Origin: Atopsyche davidsoni
Lineage: Eukaryota > Arthropoda > Insecta > Trichoptera > Hydrobiosidae
Reading direction: 5' to 3'
NCBI GenBank assembly: GCA_022113835.1
Contig: JAILWY010000022.1
Location: 4,836,001-4,900,000, forward strand
DNA: 64,000 nucleotides
Shown: positions 55,402 through 64,000 of the stretch, one piece after another
Layout: each line of letters begins with the position of its first letter
How positions within the stretch are numbered: the first letter of the stretch is position 1
Notes under the pieces: model-generated
Told to the model about the DNA's origin: nothing
The model's input: only the letters and a program-made list of their open reading frames with translations
Database searches by the model: none
Program-made: the position numbers and the translations under genes

Positions 55402-55620
55402 TAAACGCAGGCATAAACGTTGTTAGTTATAAATAAGTGAAGATATTTCAGTGTTTTTCGAGGCCAGAGCGCAATTCGAAAAGTGAGTGTGGTGCCTGAA
55501 ATGAGTGTTCAGTGTCGCGGGGTGCAGGGTTTTCAAAGTTGACAGGGGTCCTGGGTGGAGAATCGGGGACCCCCGGCGCACCAATGCTGCCCCCGGGGAT
55601 CATCTTCTACCTCGTCCTGG
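55402..55620 (+). other. Candidate exon: 5'UTR plus translation start
   Basis: The left border is a 13-base T tract followed by AG (ends 55401). The right border is CTGG|GTGAGTCA, a consensus donor at 55621. Between them lie ~180 bases of leader-like sequence (AAGTGAGTGTGGTGCCTGAA and similar) and then a short coding start. The increase in GC just before the donor fits an exon. It could be an isolated coincidence of splice-like words, but all parts are present in the right order. Confidence 0.5.
55584..55620 (+). CDS. Start of a secreted or membrane protein (signal-peptide exon)
   Basis: The ATG at 55584 has a favourable context (GCACCAATG). Twelve codons read MLPPGIIFYLVL, and one further G ends the exon before the GTGAGT donor, giving phase 1. 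A short N-terminus followed by a hydrophobic core is what the first coding exon of a signal-peptide protein looks like. G/C-ending codons dominate (CTG, CCC, CCG, ATC, TTC, TAC, CTC, GTC), unlike the surrounding AT-rich DNA. The continuing exon is not recognisable in the remaining 8.4 kb, so the protein's identity is unknown. An ORF in another frame (55512-55718) runs past the donor and is less likely. Confidence 0.45.
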
Positions 55621-55730
55621 GTGAGTCACAAACCAGAATATATAACCTCGTTTTTATTGCAGAAGTCGAAACAGTTTCAATTGTGTTTCAAACCGATTTT
55701 TCGAAAAAATATGTATGAAAATGTTCGTTT

Positions 55731-55767
55731 ATAATGCCATCGCGAAAGGATGGCGAAACCGGTTCCC
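55731..55767 (+). repeat. Hairpin motif family H2 (GGCGAAACCGGT), copy 1
   Basis: ATAATGCCATCGCGAAAGGA then TGGCGAAACCGGTT: GCCATC pairs with GATGGC, directly followed by GAAACCGGT. The second copy begins 279 bases downstream. Confidence 0.65.
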
Positions 55768-56009
55768 AATAAGAATAAACATTCAAAAAATATTACAGGT
55801 GTATAATAAGACTCATTATCACTTGATTATAAAGTAAAATAGCATTTTTTTCACTCAGCTTTTATTTTGAGTATTTATAGTAAATATTTTATTTGATTTA
55901 TGTCGAGTAACATTTGTGATTTCACGTGTAATCTAAATTAATATTAAAAATAAAATAAAACACTTGAGTGATTTTTGCACATGTTAAGTTTATCGACTAT
56001 ACTCAGTTT

Positions 56010-56046
56010 TATAATGCTAACGTGAAAAGTTGGCGAAACCGGTCAC
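56010..56046 (+). repeat. Hairpin motif family H2, copy 2
   Basis: ATAATGCTAACGTGAAAAGT then TGGCGAAACCGGTCACC. GC-AAC pairs with GTT-GC around a GTGAAAA loop. AAAATGGAATTCCACCGAGT follows at 56072, as it also does near copies 3 and 4. Confidence 0.65.
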
Positions 56047-56120
56047 CATTAAAAATTAACACTAAAATATCAAAATGGAATTCCACCGAGTTCTCTCTGT
56101 TAAAAATAATGATTGTTTAT

Positions 56121-56480
56121 CTATATTAGGACAATACATAGAGGCTTATCTTTATCAATGATTTTTTTTATATTGTTTAGTTTTTTTAGCAAACTTCTGC
56201 TGAAAATCACATTTCTAACACAGTAAAATTTAAAAAAAAATAAATTAATCGTAGTTTTAATTTTTAATTTAAATTTTAAAATGAAATGAAATATATTGTC
56301 GACATAGAAGTAAATGCTGGCATCCATCGCGGTGTTGGCGCTCTGGGCGTAAATCGCGAGTCGAGGACAGTCGCGAAATATCGCCCCCAGTAGGGGTAGA
56401 ACTGAATGCGCCCCTGGATTTATATCCTGGCACGAGTCCACCCCTGGACTTCAGGTGGGGTGTCAGACACGGACTTGGTA
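56121..56480. other. Non-coding stretch with GC-richer patch
   Basis: The patch 56310-56460 contains GCGCCCCTGGATTTATATCC and GAGTCCACCCCTGGACTTC. The minus ORF 56121-56441 has no recognised domain. Confidence 0.3.
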
Positions 56481-56499
56481 CATTTTCGAAGACAACATC

Positions 56500-56905
56500 G
56501 AGACCTGTTTTTGATGTTTTTAGAAAATATTTTTCGAAGAATCTACTACACCAATAGAAAAAAATTTAATTTTAAAAGTTAGATACATTCATCTTCTATA
56601 TATATATATTTATTTTTTTTCTTGTGAGTTAATTTTTAATATGATAAAAACGTGTTTTCCCGATACAAGTTAAGGCATTTGGAGATTATTATGACTGACG
56701 GATCTAAATCTCTTTGATGGGTCTATTTTTGAGTTTTTTTGATAGTTTTTGAAAATATTTTGCCAAAAATCTGCTACACTGGTAAAACATATTTAAATAC
56801 AAAATGTTAGATAAATTTCTTCTCATGCAGATAAAAATTAATATTTTGTATAATTTTTTTTTGTAATGTGATAAGTATGTGTCTTCCCGATAGTAGTTTT
56901 GAAGA
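56500..56905 (-). repeat. Dispersed repeat family A, two adjacent minus-strand copies
   Basis: CTACTACACCAATAG / AAAGTTAGATACATTC / TTTTTAATATGATAAAAACG occur at 56540-56650 and again, diverged, as CTGCTACACTGGTA / AAATGTTAGATAAATTT / TGTAATGTGATAAGTATG at 56772-56880. A TTTGATGGGTCTATTTTTGA joint at 56716 separates them, a tandem pair of family A tails. Confidence 0.65.
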
Positions 56906-57519
56906 TTGAAAACACATTTTCTTACAATAAAGTAGTTATTCGAATAATCAGGTATAATTATATATACATTAAAAGTACTCTAGTTTTCAGCAAATAATCA
57001 TTGTAAAAGGCACATGTTATGTGGTTGAGTTATTCACATTTCAATAAATAAACCTGTTCATTCAGATTTTCAACTCATTGTATGGCATATACAAACACTT
57101 GTTTTCTATGTTATATTTATATTATATACACAAGAAGCACCTGGGAAAGTATAAATATTACCAAATTATCACTGTCCAGGTAGGGGGAGGCAAGCATCCC
57201 TTATGCAAGGACCCAGGTGCTGTATTTTAGCATTTAAGCGAGACTTTAAAACGGGTTGTACTCGCAGGTGAGAGATGCCCTCGGAAATTTATTTTATGTC
57301 GCAAAAGCTGCAGCCTTTGTTGTGGAAATACCTGTGTATTATATTCACATGAACAAGCAACGATGCGAAACAAAAGTTAAAACAGACTTTTAGAACTAAA
57401 GATACGTTTATGAATAATATTTTCAGAGTTAACAGCGACTTTAAAATATCTAAATACAATGGGTTGACCGTGTCATAAACGAGAGAGAATCCCATTTAAT
57501 ACGGCCTGCTGCAGTTGAT

Positions 57520-57645
57520 TGGAAGGTAAAACCTAACTTGGATACGGAATTTACGAAGGATTTAAATAATATAAATATATGTCCAGTGAGATAGTCACCA
57601 ACTTCCTCTGAAGAAAAGCACAAAGTGGAAGAACAACGTACATTC
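57520..57645 (+). repeat. LINE 3'-tail fragment, plus strand
   Basis: ACTTGGATACGGAATTTACG, ATATATGTCCAGTGAGATAG, TCACCAACTTCCTCTGAAG and AAAGCACAAAGTGGAAGAAC follow the LINE tail order. The minus ORF 57450-57647 is its antisense. Confidence 0.65.
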
Positions 57646-57860
57646 AACTGGTTATAATATTAACTTAAATTATAGTTTAGACGCGACCACACTTGCCTCT
57701 AACTGAAAAAACAGATTTGCTGAATGAGGTTAGTTCTTGGATTTTTGCTTGTAAAAACATGATGTATGATAAGACAAGTGTCAAAGATGTTAGATATCCG
57801 ATTAGCTTACGTTTGCCTCTAGTTGCTTTACAAACTCATAATTGACTTTAAGGTCTAGTG

Positions 57861-58290
57861 CACTGGTTCCCAAAGTGGTCAATATCGACTCGAAAAATTA
57901 AATTAGGGGTCCACGAACTGTAAATGGGGGTCTAAGAGAGTGGATCCCATTTAAGCAGGTCATCACCAAAATTTAGGCATTCCGTAAATGTCATAATTGA
58001 ACACAGATTGAACCTATGTACTTACATAATAATGCTGTTAATCCTGCATTATGGACGGTCAAAAGAAGGTTTTTGATAGCTTTTCCATCTTTATACTACA
58101 CGTAAAAGGGCTTCAGTGCAGTTGTCAACCTTCTTACAAAAAAAAAGAAATAGTTATTCAATGTTTACATACCGACATAAAATATGGCGCACCCTGTATA
58201 TCAGATGTCAAAAATTCAATATAAGCAAGGCACGGGTCTACGAAAAACAGGAAAACTCGACAAGGGGACAAAATAGTTTGGAAACCTATG
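57861..58290 (+). mobile_element. hAT-type non-autonomous element with near-perfect 8-bp duplication
   Basis: The left end CACTGGTTCCCAAAGT and the complement of the right end, CATAGGTTTCCAAACT, are inverted repeats. The flanks are GTCTAGTG (57853-57860) and GTATAGTG (58291-58298), 7 of 8 identical. At 430 bp it has no transposase. The shorter relative at 48774-49003 lacks most of the right half. Confidence 0.82.
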
Positions 58291-58421
58291 GTATAGTGGT
58301 AAGAACGATAAATTAAAAATTTGCCCCCATTTACTTCTAATTGTTAAATATCACTTTCATGTAATATTTTACCAAAAGTTGTATAATATTTTTGAATAAA
58401 ACACTTTAGTGATTTTCTATT

Positions 58422-58462
58422 TGTGACCGGTTTCGCCAACCTTTCACGTTGGCATTATCAAA
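58422..58462 (-). repeat. Hairpin motif family H2, copy 3
   Basis: The minus strand reads TTGATAATGCCAACGTGAAA then GGTTGGCGAAACCGGTCAC: GCCAAC pairs with GTTGGC and GAAACCGGTC follows. The start TTGATAA differs from the hammerhead CUGANGA box at two positions. TGGAATTCCACCAAG lies ~35 bases away on the + strand. Confidence 0.65.
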
Positions 58463-58539
58463 ACAGAGTGTATTTTTTTATTCAAAATTTTTAAAATGGA
58501 ATTCCACCAAGTCTGTCAAAAATGTCGACTTTCTTAAAA

Positions 58540-58960
58540 GGCTTCACGACGGAGAGTTCATTAAGACGCGCCAGAATTTCTCGATGGGTCCCGTCGATGG
58601 GGTAATGAGTAGTGACGGGGGGGCGCAGAATCGATGCAGGATTCGATTATGGCTGCAGGAGGCGACGGACACCCTTTCAGGGTAATTATATTGCGGAGTT
58701 AGCCCGACGCTGCAAATTAGGCGGAAGGCGCCCGCCCGGTAATTGAAGGGGCGACTCTCCGGAGCGGATTGAGTTTGCGGCAAGTGCAGCACTCAGCGTC
58801 TCGGCGAGGCTCCTCTGCCGACTTCCCGACATACCAGCCCGATCGATCTGCCCCAGGGACGTACAAAACAAGCACGTGTGCCCCAGCCAAAACCTATGCT
58901 TTCGTATCCCGTCGTGCTTAAGGCAGTTGCTTCCAGCCTTTCAACTTTCACCAGAGGCAA
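58540..58960. other. GC-rich single-copy block
   Basis: About 400 bases of GC-rich sequence (GACGGGGGGGCGCAGAATCG at 58613, GGCGCCCGCCCGG at 58727) stand out from the flanks. Short ORFs occur on both strands (58544-58792, 58686-58871, 58793-58975 minus) but none has a recognised domain and no splice frame is clear. It could be a conserved regulatory element or an unrecognised exon region. Confidence 0.3.
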
Positions 58961-58974
58961 TCCATTACCTGTCA

Positions 58975-59475
58975 CGAAATCGTGTCATTTAATTAATTTA
59001 ATTGTGACTTTATTTTTCTATGTAGTAAGTTTATTTTTTTACAAAATAATAAAAAAAACTATAAATTATATATATTTTATTATTTAATTAACGTCCATTT
59101 TCAGGTTTAAATAAAATCTTGAAGATGTTGAAAAATTGGATAAAATGACGTCTTTACAAAACCAAAGTTTGTTAAAGATTTTTTTTTTTTAAATTTTTTA
59201 AATAATATATTGCACAGGGTTTATATTTAATCTTTTAATTCCAATAAAAAAAAAGACTTTAAATATCTAGGACTCTTGGAAAAGGGACATGACGAATGTC
59301 CAAATTCCTACAATTCAAACACATATTTATCATATTAAATGTAAATTTACAAGAAATAGAAATATATTTTGTTCGGAAAAAGGGATGTATCAAAATTTTT
59401 GCATTTAAATTTTTTTGATTGGTACAGTCGATTTTTCGCACAACGGACTAGAAAATGATTAAAAAAACTCGATTA
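58975..59475 (+). repeat. Dispersed repeat family A, long copy
   Basis: It starts GAAATCGTGTCATTTAATTA and follows the copy at 2150-2650 block by block to TTTTTCGCACAACGGACTAG. It marks a full-length-like member ~500 bp long. Confidence 0.75.
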
Positions 59476-60135
59476 TGGGACTTGGACCCTTAAGTACTCC
59501 GATACCAAAATGCACTCAGAATATGCAAAATTGTGTGCTGGGATTGTTTTCTGTAGAATCTCCCATCAAATCCATGGAAATGGAACCAGCACGGGAACCG
59601 AAGCGTCGGAGTACCGAAAACATGAAGAAATCGACACGCTTTCTCTATATTTTTTTATATATAAAATATATATAAAGTGGCGAATGGTATATGTACTAAA
59701 AAATTTATAGTGTATTTTCGACATTAAGGGGCAAAGATCCGTTCTAATGTCTTTAAGAAGAAAGAAACAGGTCACGCCCCTTAATTCATAAATTTACCAT
59801 ATGCCACTATAAATATATCCTGAAATATAAATGACCACTTGAAAACTTTATAGCTAGTTATAAATGTATCATTAATACTAGAAGACGGTATGGCATTCGC
59901 CTTTCAAGGGCTTCTTTAGATAGGAAAAAGCGAGCGTGCTCACAAATACAGAACGCTCGTTATCTCATAGTCACTTGTTAAGTTGACTGTAAAATTTTCC
60001 GGGAGCGGATATATTTCTTATCAGTCGACAAAAAAATTAAAATTTTCTAGTAGAAAAAAAAATAAACATAGTCACATAAGCTAATTCGCATTTGATGCTG
60101 CTAACAACGCCGACTCCTCTACAATTTATATAATG
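59476..60135. other. Non-coding stretch
   Basis: GAACCGAAGCGTCGGAGTAC at 59597 is weakly H1-like. The ORFs 59475-59710 are chance frames across it. The rest is AT-rich. Confidence 0.35.
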
Positions 60136-60144
60136 ATTTATCTG

Positions 60145-60345
60145 CATAGTCAGCGCGAGCCCCGGTACAGAGGGCGAAGACAAGCGGCGGCCGACCACGC
60201 CCCTATCAGGGAAGACAAACTCCCCATTGTTAGACGTCCTTTGCGTCTGCGGAGCAAGCTAAAGGCGTGCGCACACTGCAGCCGCGCCAGGGCACAGACT
60301 TTTCGATATCCCTCTAAAAAGTGCCATTTAACCAAAGTTCCGGGA
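60145..60345. other. GC-rich single-copy block
   Basis: CpG-rich sequence with ORFs on both strands (60133-60387 plus, 60150-60335 minus), neither with a recognised domain. An intronic regulatory element is possible. Confidence 0.25.
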
Positions 60346-60447
60346 ATATATTTTCAGATTTTGTATGAAAAAAACATTTTTTTTTAAAAATTAATAATTA
60401 CCAATTTGTTTCCTTACCCTGATGTAATAACGCTCATACTATATAAA

Positions 60448-60650
60448 ATAAATAATTGTATGATAAAAAAACCAGATTTCTTGGCTCACTGTGATAATTA
60501 AAAAAAAATCAACCGAACTTGACTACGTCATTGATATTTTTTTTTAATGCAGTTAAACGTACGAATGTTACTAAGAATGTATCAGTGTATAGTTACATAT
60601 AAAAAAAAACATGACCTCTGGTATCTTAGAGGTAAAAAATGGCAAAACGA
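60448..60650 (+). repeat. Direct repeat D, copy 1
   Basis: It shares with 61745-61945 the blocks TGGCTCACTGTGATAATTAA, AATCAACCGAACTTGAC, TACTAAGAATGTATCAGTGT and AACATGACCTCTG, spaced the same. It is about 200 bp with only a few differences. Confidence 0.9.
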
Positions 60651-60654
60651 AAAA

Positions 60655-60905
60655 AGCTTGGCTCGCTGCAGATCACCCAGGAGGCGGCAATAATTGGATC
60701 GTTACACAATATATATCACATAATAGCCTCCTCTGTCTAGGCCGGCTCGTCCTTTGATAAGGTCCCCCTGCGAGATGGCGCCCGAGCCGGGCCGTCGTTA
60801 GCGGACCTCCTTTATTATTACTTCCCCTCTGTTTACATCCGCGAGCCTATAAATCTACCTTGTCTCGTCGATAAATCATACCCGGCTAACGGATTCGCAA
60901 AGAGC
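60655..60905. other. GC-rich block, possible enhancer or promoter
   Basis: It contains GGCCGGCTCGTCC, TGCGAGATGGCGCCCGAGCC and CGAGCCTATAAATCTACC, where TATAAA at 60850 is TATA-box-like. No ORF. It might be a second promoter or a conserved element. Confidence 0.3.
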
Positions 60906-61109
60906 AGTATTGTTTTCTAGACGATTTTTTAATTTCATTGCCTTGCCTTCTTACCTCGCGAGTCGATATTAAATGTTTGTTCGCTCTTTGTGATAATATT
61001 AATATTTTTTTTATAATCATACCGGATAAAAAAAATTATACTTTATTGGATACAATAGATTTCGATAGCGATTTATATTTTTTTCATTTTTAAGATATAA
61101 TGCTTTATT

Positions 61110-61275
61110 AACAGTGAACACGGTTTTCGTATAACGCGGTATTTTGTTTAGCATTTTTTCATTGAATTGATTAGTTTAAGAAGAATTTATAAAATAAATT
61201 GTTTTTATTATTTAAGGGTATTTTTATAGTTATCAGTTTCTTACAGTGCGGTTCCCGTATAACGCGGTATTGTAT
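61110..61275 (+). repeat. Twin CGTATAACGCGGTAT words
   Basis: CGTATAACGCGGTATT occurs at about 61128 and 61256, 128 bases apart, each preceded by an ACAGTG word and a CGGTTTT or CGGTTCC word. Such sequences are typical of DNA-transposon ends, but no inverted partner was found. Confidence 0.45.
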
Positions 61276-61744
61276 CAATAAGTGGAGATTAAAAAATATA
61301 AACAAATTAACGTGACTTAAAAAAAATTATAAAATATTTTATACGTAAATTTATTAATTCATACTAAAATATCGAAATTCAGTCAGAAAAGAAATATTTT
61401 TACTAAAAAATACTTAATTTACCTGAAAGGGCACGCGTCGAAGAAGACTTGATGTAAATAAAGATTTAGTATATATATGGTGAATATTGATATGTGAAAT
61501 AATATAATATAAATAAATTTATTAAAAAATAAATTATGCCTATAGACCTTAAGCCTTTAAATTTATCGATAGTAATTTTTATTATAGTATATCGAAAAAA
61601 TTTCATTTGCCTACGCCAAAGTACTTTTTCATATATCGATCATCAGTATTAAAAAGATAATCGATTCAAGATCTTGAATCGATCAATGATCGGTGATTTG
61701 GCTGAGTGATTTTTTTTCTTCATTATGATTATACTATTTAAAAT
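61276..61744. other. Very AT-rich non-coding stretch
   Basis: No structure beyond A/T runs and a few ATCGAT words around 61620-61690 (ATCGATCATC, ATCGATTCAAGATC, AATCGATCAATGATCG). Confidence 0.4.
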
Positions 61745-61945
61745 CAATAATTATATGATAAATTAAACCAGATCTCCTGGCTCACTGTGATAATTAAAAA
61801 AAATCAACCGAACTTGACCACGTCATTGATATTTTTTGATATGCAGTTAAACGAATGTTACTAAGAATGTATCAGTGTATAGTTACATATTTAAAAAAAA
61901 ACATGACCTCTGCCATCTTAGATAGTAAAAAATGGCAAAAATCAG
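61745..61945 (+). repeat. Direct repeat D, copy 2
   Basis: Partner of 60448-60650. Copies are ~1.3 kb apart in the same orientation. No terminal inverted repeats were seen, so a segmental duplication or an unknown element are both possible. Confidence 0.9.
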
Positions 61946-62059
61946 GCTCGTCCCCGAAAGCCTCCGCGGCCTCGATGCTGAACAGTGTTTCAGTGCAATA
62001 CACGGCGCCCCCTCAGGTGGGCCTCTCCGTTTTACTTATGAGGTCCCGTAAAAGGGGAA

Positions 62060-62150
62060 AGTTTGCACATGGAGGGGAGGGGGGGTTGAGAGGGGGAGGG
62101 GCAGCGGGGAAGGGGGGGTAAAGGGGGCACAGGGGGGAGGGGGGGGAGAA
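62060..62150 (+). other. G-run tract, G-quadruplex candidate
   Basis: Over about 90 bases there are at least ten runs of three or more G (runs of 4-8 are common), separated by one to a few bases, mostly A or T. This meets the usual four-run quadruplex pattern several times over. The complementary strand is C-rich and its ORF (62036-62248, minus) is proline-rich low complexity. Confidence 0.85.
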
Positions 62151-62264
62151 GAGCCGCATTGCCGGTATACCCCCTGCGAGAAGTAATTAATGCGTGAAGT
62201 GACATCGATTCCTCGGCAACTCTGAACTATATTATATAAAATAAACACATTTGGGACTAATAAA

Positions 62265-62480
62265 ATATCTTCTTCTCCTACTGCCTCTCCTCATAGGCAT
62301 TCCATCGAACATATTTCTATCCTGGGCCAGTCTCCGGCCACAATTCCGACTTGGATAAATTCCGCATCCACGTTACTTTCCTCCTTCAAATGCCTCTTTT
62401 TCTTTAAATTTTTCCATGGACTATCAGCTGTAGGATGATATATTATTTGGCCAAAATAGAAGATCATCTGTGACGCGGTC
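62265..62480 (-). pseudogene. LINE 3' fragment, copy 3
   Basis: The complement reads GAAAAATTTAAAGAAAAAGA, AACGTGGATGCGGAATTTAT, GGCCCAGGATAGAAATATGT and ends in GAAGAAG. It overlaps the LINE tails at 30385 and 42680 and extends the family with the segment seen on the + strand at 8565 and 43865. Frames are broken. Confidence 0.65.
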
Positions 62481-62550
62481 AACCAAGTTTATACAGTCAC
62501 ATATTATAAGATCATTCCAGTACCAAATTTTTGATAGTATATGGTGATAA

Positions 62551-62580
62551 GATGATCCTAGTACCGAAACCGAAACGTTA
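62551..62580 (+). repeat. Hairpin motif family H1
   Basis: The + strand reads AAGATGATCCTAGTACCGAA then ACCGAAACGTT. It keeps the GAAACGT end and a TACCGAAACCG hairpin core. Confidence 0.45.
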
Positions 62581-63598
62581 GAATCCCAAAGGTAAAATGT
62601 TACATCAAATTTTTTTATTACTATTGGGGGTGTGTTTGTTAATTTAAGGGTCTATTATTATAAGAGAAGGTTATTAGATGTAATGAGAGTGAAATGAGTT
62701 TTAGGCGTCTTAGATTGTTGAAAGATGTTTTTTTCAGGATGGAAAATTAACATTTTTCAGGATGTTCAAATTTCAAGGTTGTTGGTGGTCTTTTGTTGAA
62801 AAATTTATGTGCCAAGAATACAAAAAAAAAAAACAAGTTAATATTAAAGTAATTGTATGTGTTTTATTTTAATTCTAGGTTTGCTAACTATATAAATCAA
62901 AACGAAAGGTATGTTGCTTTTTTATATTTATCCGAAAAGGTATCGTGACTTAAAAGATTGTTAATTTAGATATATATTTTTTGCTTATAGTACTATAAAA
63001 AAAATATAAAAAAGGTATAAAAATTTGCTGGTCAGCTATACAAATAAACAACTCGCAAAAGTATTTCTAAAATAAAAACGCAATACGGAACGTGAGTGAA
63101 TTCCAAACTCCCTTACGGGCAAGTGATAAGCATTTCGGAGAAAGATCCAAATACGCAGTCACTCCTGTTTCTGCTTTCTCAGAGTAGCAGCTACTTGAAA
63201 CTGCTATAATTTGAAACAAAACTTCAATCTCTATGAAGCGAATATTTTACTTTATAAATAATATCTATCTTTTCTCGGTTTCACGGTTTCTTTAGGGAGA
63301 ATAGTGAAGTGACTAAGATTTGTACGAAAGGACTGCTAAAGGATATATTGAATTTTAAATAATATTAATTTTCAGTCGATTGAACTTTTTTTCAGTTTGC
63401 ATATTCAAAACATTTTCTTCAATGCAGTAAAGTCTTAAAAATATCTTTAAAAAAATCAATTAATTTCGATACATTTAATTATTCAACATTCCGTAATCAC
63501 AAAAATACAACAGCTTTGCTATGACAATAATTTTTTTCTTATTTTCATTATAATTAAATATAAATGCATTTTATGATTTTTCCACTTTTTTATTTTTA
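62581..63598. other. AT-rich non-coding stretch
   Basis: No element ends or coding frames were recognised. Confidence 0.45.
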
Positions 63599-63599
63599 T

Positions 63600-63632
63600 T
63601 TGTGACCGGTTTCGCTAGCAAAAATGTTAAAG
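63600..63632 (-). repeat. Hairpin motif family H2, degenerate copy 4
   Basis: The + strand TTGTGACCGGTTTCGCTAGC matches the first 15 bases of copy 3, but the stem is lost. GATGGAATTCCACGAGTAC follows at 63654, as in the other copies, which confirms the family. Confidence 0.5.
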
Positions 63633-64000
63633 AAAAAAATATAAAATTGTTTGATGGAATTCCACGAGTACTTTCAGAAAAATTATGCATATATTTATAT
63701 AAAAGAAAACCACGAAAGCAACGTCTGCATATTTTCTTTTAAATGTATTACGAATTTTAAAAATTCAAATAAAGAACACATAAATCGAATTTCGAACTTG
63801 GAACCTTGGCGTTCTATTTTCAAATACGAAATCGGTTGCAATTTCAGGAGAAGTCCGCCGATCCTCCGGTTAAGAGTCTTTTGATTCCTTTTGGTTTGTT
63901 TAAGCGAAGTTCCTGGAATTCGGCCATATATCTTTTAAAATACTGCGCCATTTGCAATTCAAATCCGAGCGTGTAAAAAGACGCCATCGCGCCACGCCAA

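Noticed and set aside
55512..55718. 68-codon ORF in an alternative frame as the coding exon
   Set aside because: It reads through the strong GTGAGT donor at 55621 into AT-rich sequence, whereas the frame from the ATG at 55584 has better context and signal-peptide character.
58422..58462. Active hammerhead ribozyme
   Set aside because: The CUGANGA box is TTGATAA, lacking the catalytic G8 and C3, and helix I pairing is not visible. Only a hammerhead-like family is claimed.

Overview
The window looks like non-coding DNA from an arthropod nuclear genome, most likely an insect. It is strongly AT-rich, has no operon-like gene spacing and no long intact host ORF. It carries a mariner remnant, hAT and piggyBac-like elements, LINE fragments, tRNA-derived SINE pieces, and TTAGG-type (insect telomere) repeats inside old transposons. 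Species and chromosome cannot be read from it.

Host gene signal is sparse. A CpG-rich block at about 330-540 on the + strand, followed by a GTATGT donor at 614, looks like a promoter with a 5'UTR exon. Far downstream, a long T tract and AG at 55401 opens a candidate exon that holds a well-placed ATG (55584), 12 hydrophobic signal-peptide-like codons and a GTGAGT donor (55621). A further acceptor-like site with a GC-rich block lies at 52729. One reading is that most of the window is the very long 5' intron(s) of one + strand gene for a secreted or membrane protein; linking these exons is inference. No later coding exon is recognisable before the window ends. Scattered GC-richer single-copy blocks may be intronic regulatory DNA.

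The dominant structure is an 8.7 kb LTR element at 33719-42429. Two apparently identical 3,620 bp direct repeats (33719-37338 and 38810-42429, constant offset 5,091) begin TG, end CA, are flanked by a 4-bp ATAT duplication and enclose only 1,471 bp. A primer-binding-site-like and a purine-tract-like sequence place it on the minus strand, and no gag/pol ORF is visible. It resembles a LARD-like non-autonomous retroelement with very long LTRs, recently inserted. Each LTR carries three perfect TGACGTCA sites.

The rest is layered repeats: an internally deleted mariner (12698-13373) with TTAGG repeats exactly at its deletion junction; four hAT-type short elements with recognisable 8-bp duplications (14546, 48774, 54661, 57861); two small inverted-repeat MITEs (19391, 21266); a degraded piggyBac-like element (9018-9793); minus-strand LINE reverse-transcriptase tails (30385, 42680, 62265) plus plus-strand tails; a short element family apparently sharing that LINE tail (14200, 30893, 49028); tRNA-like SINE pieces; two recurrent hairpin motifs containing GAAAC; an unidentified ~500 bp dispersed family (2150, 50300, 56500, 58975); and several local tandem arrays.

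All calls come from reading the sequence by eye. No database search, folding or alignment program was run.
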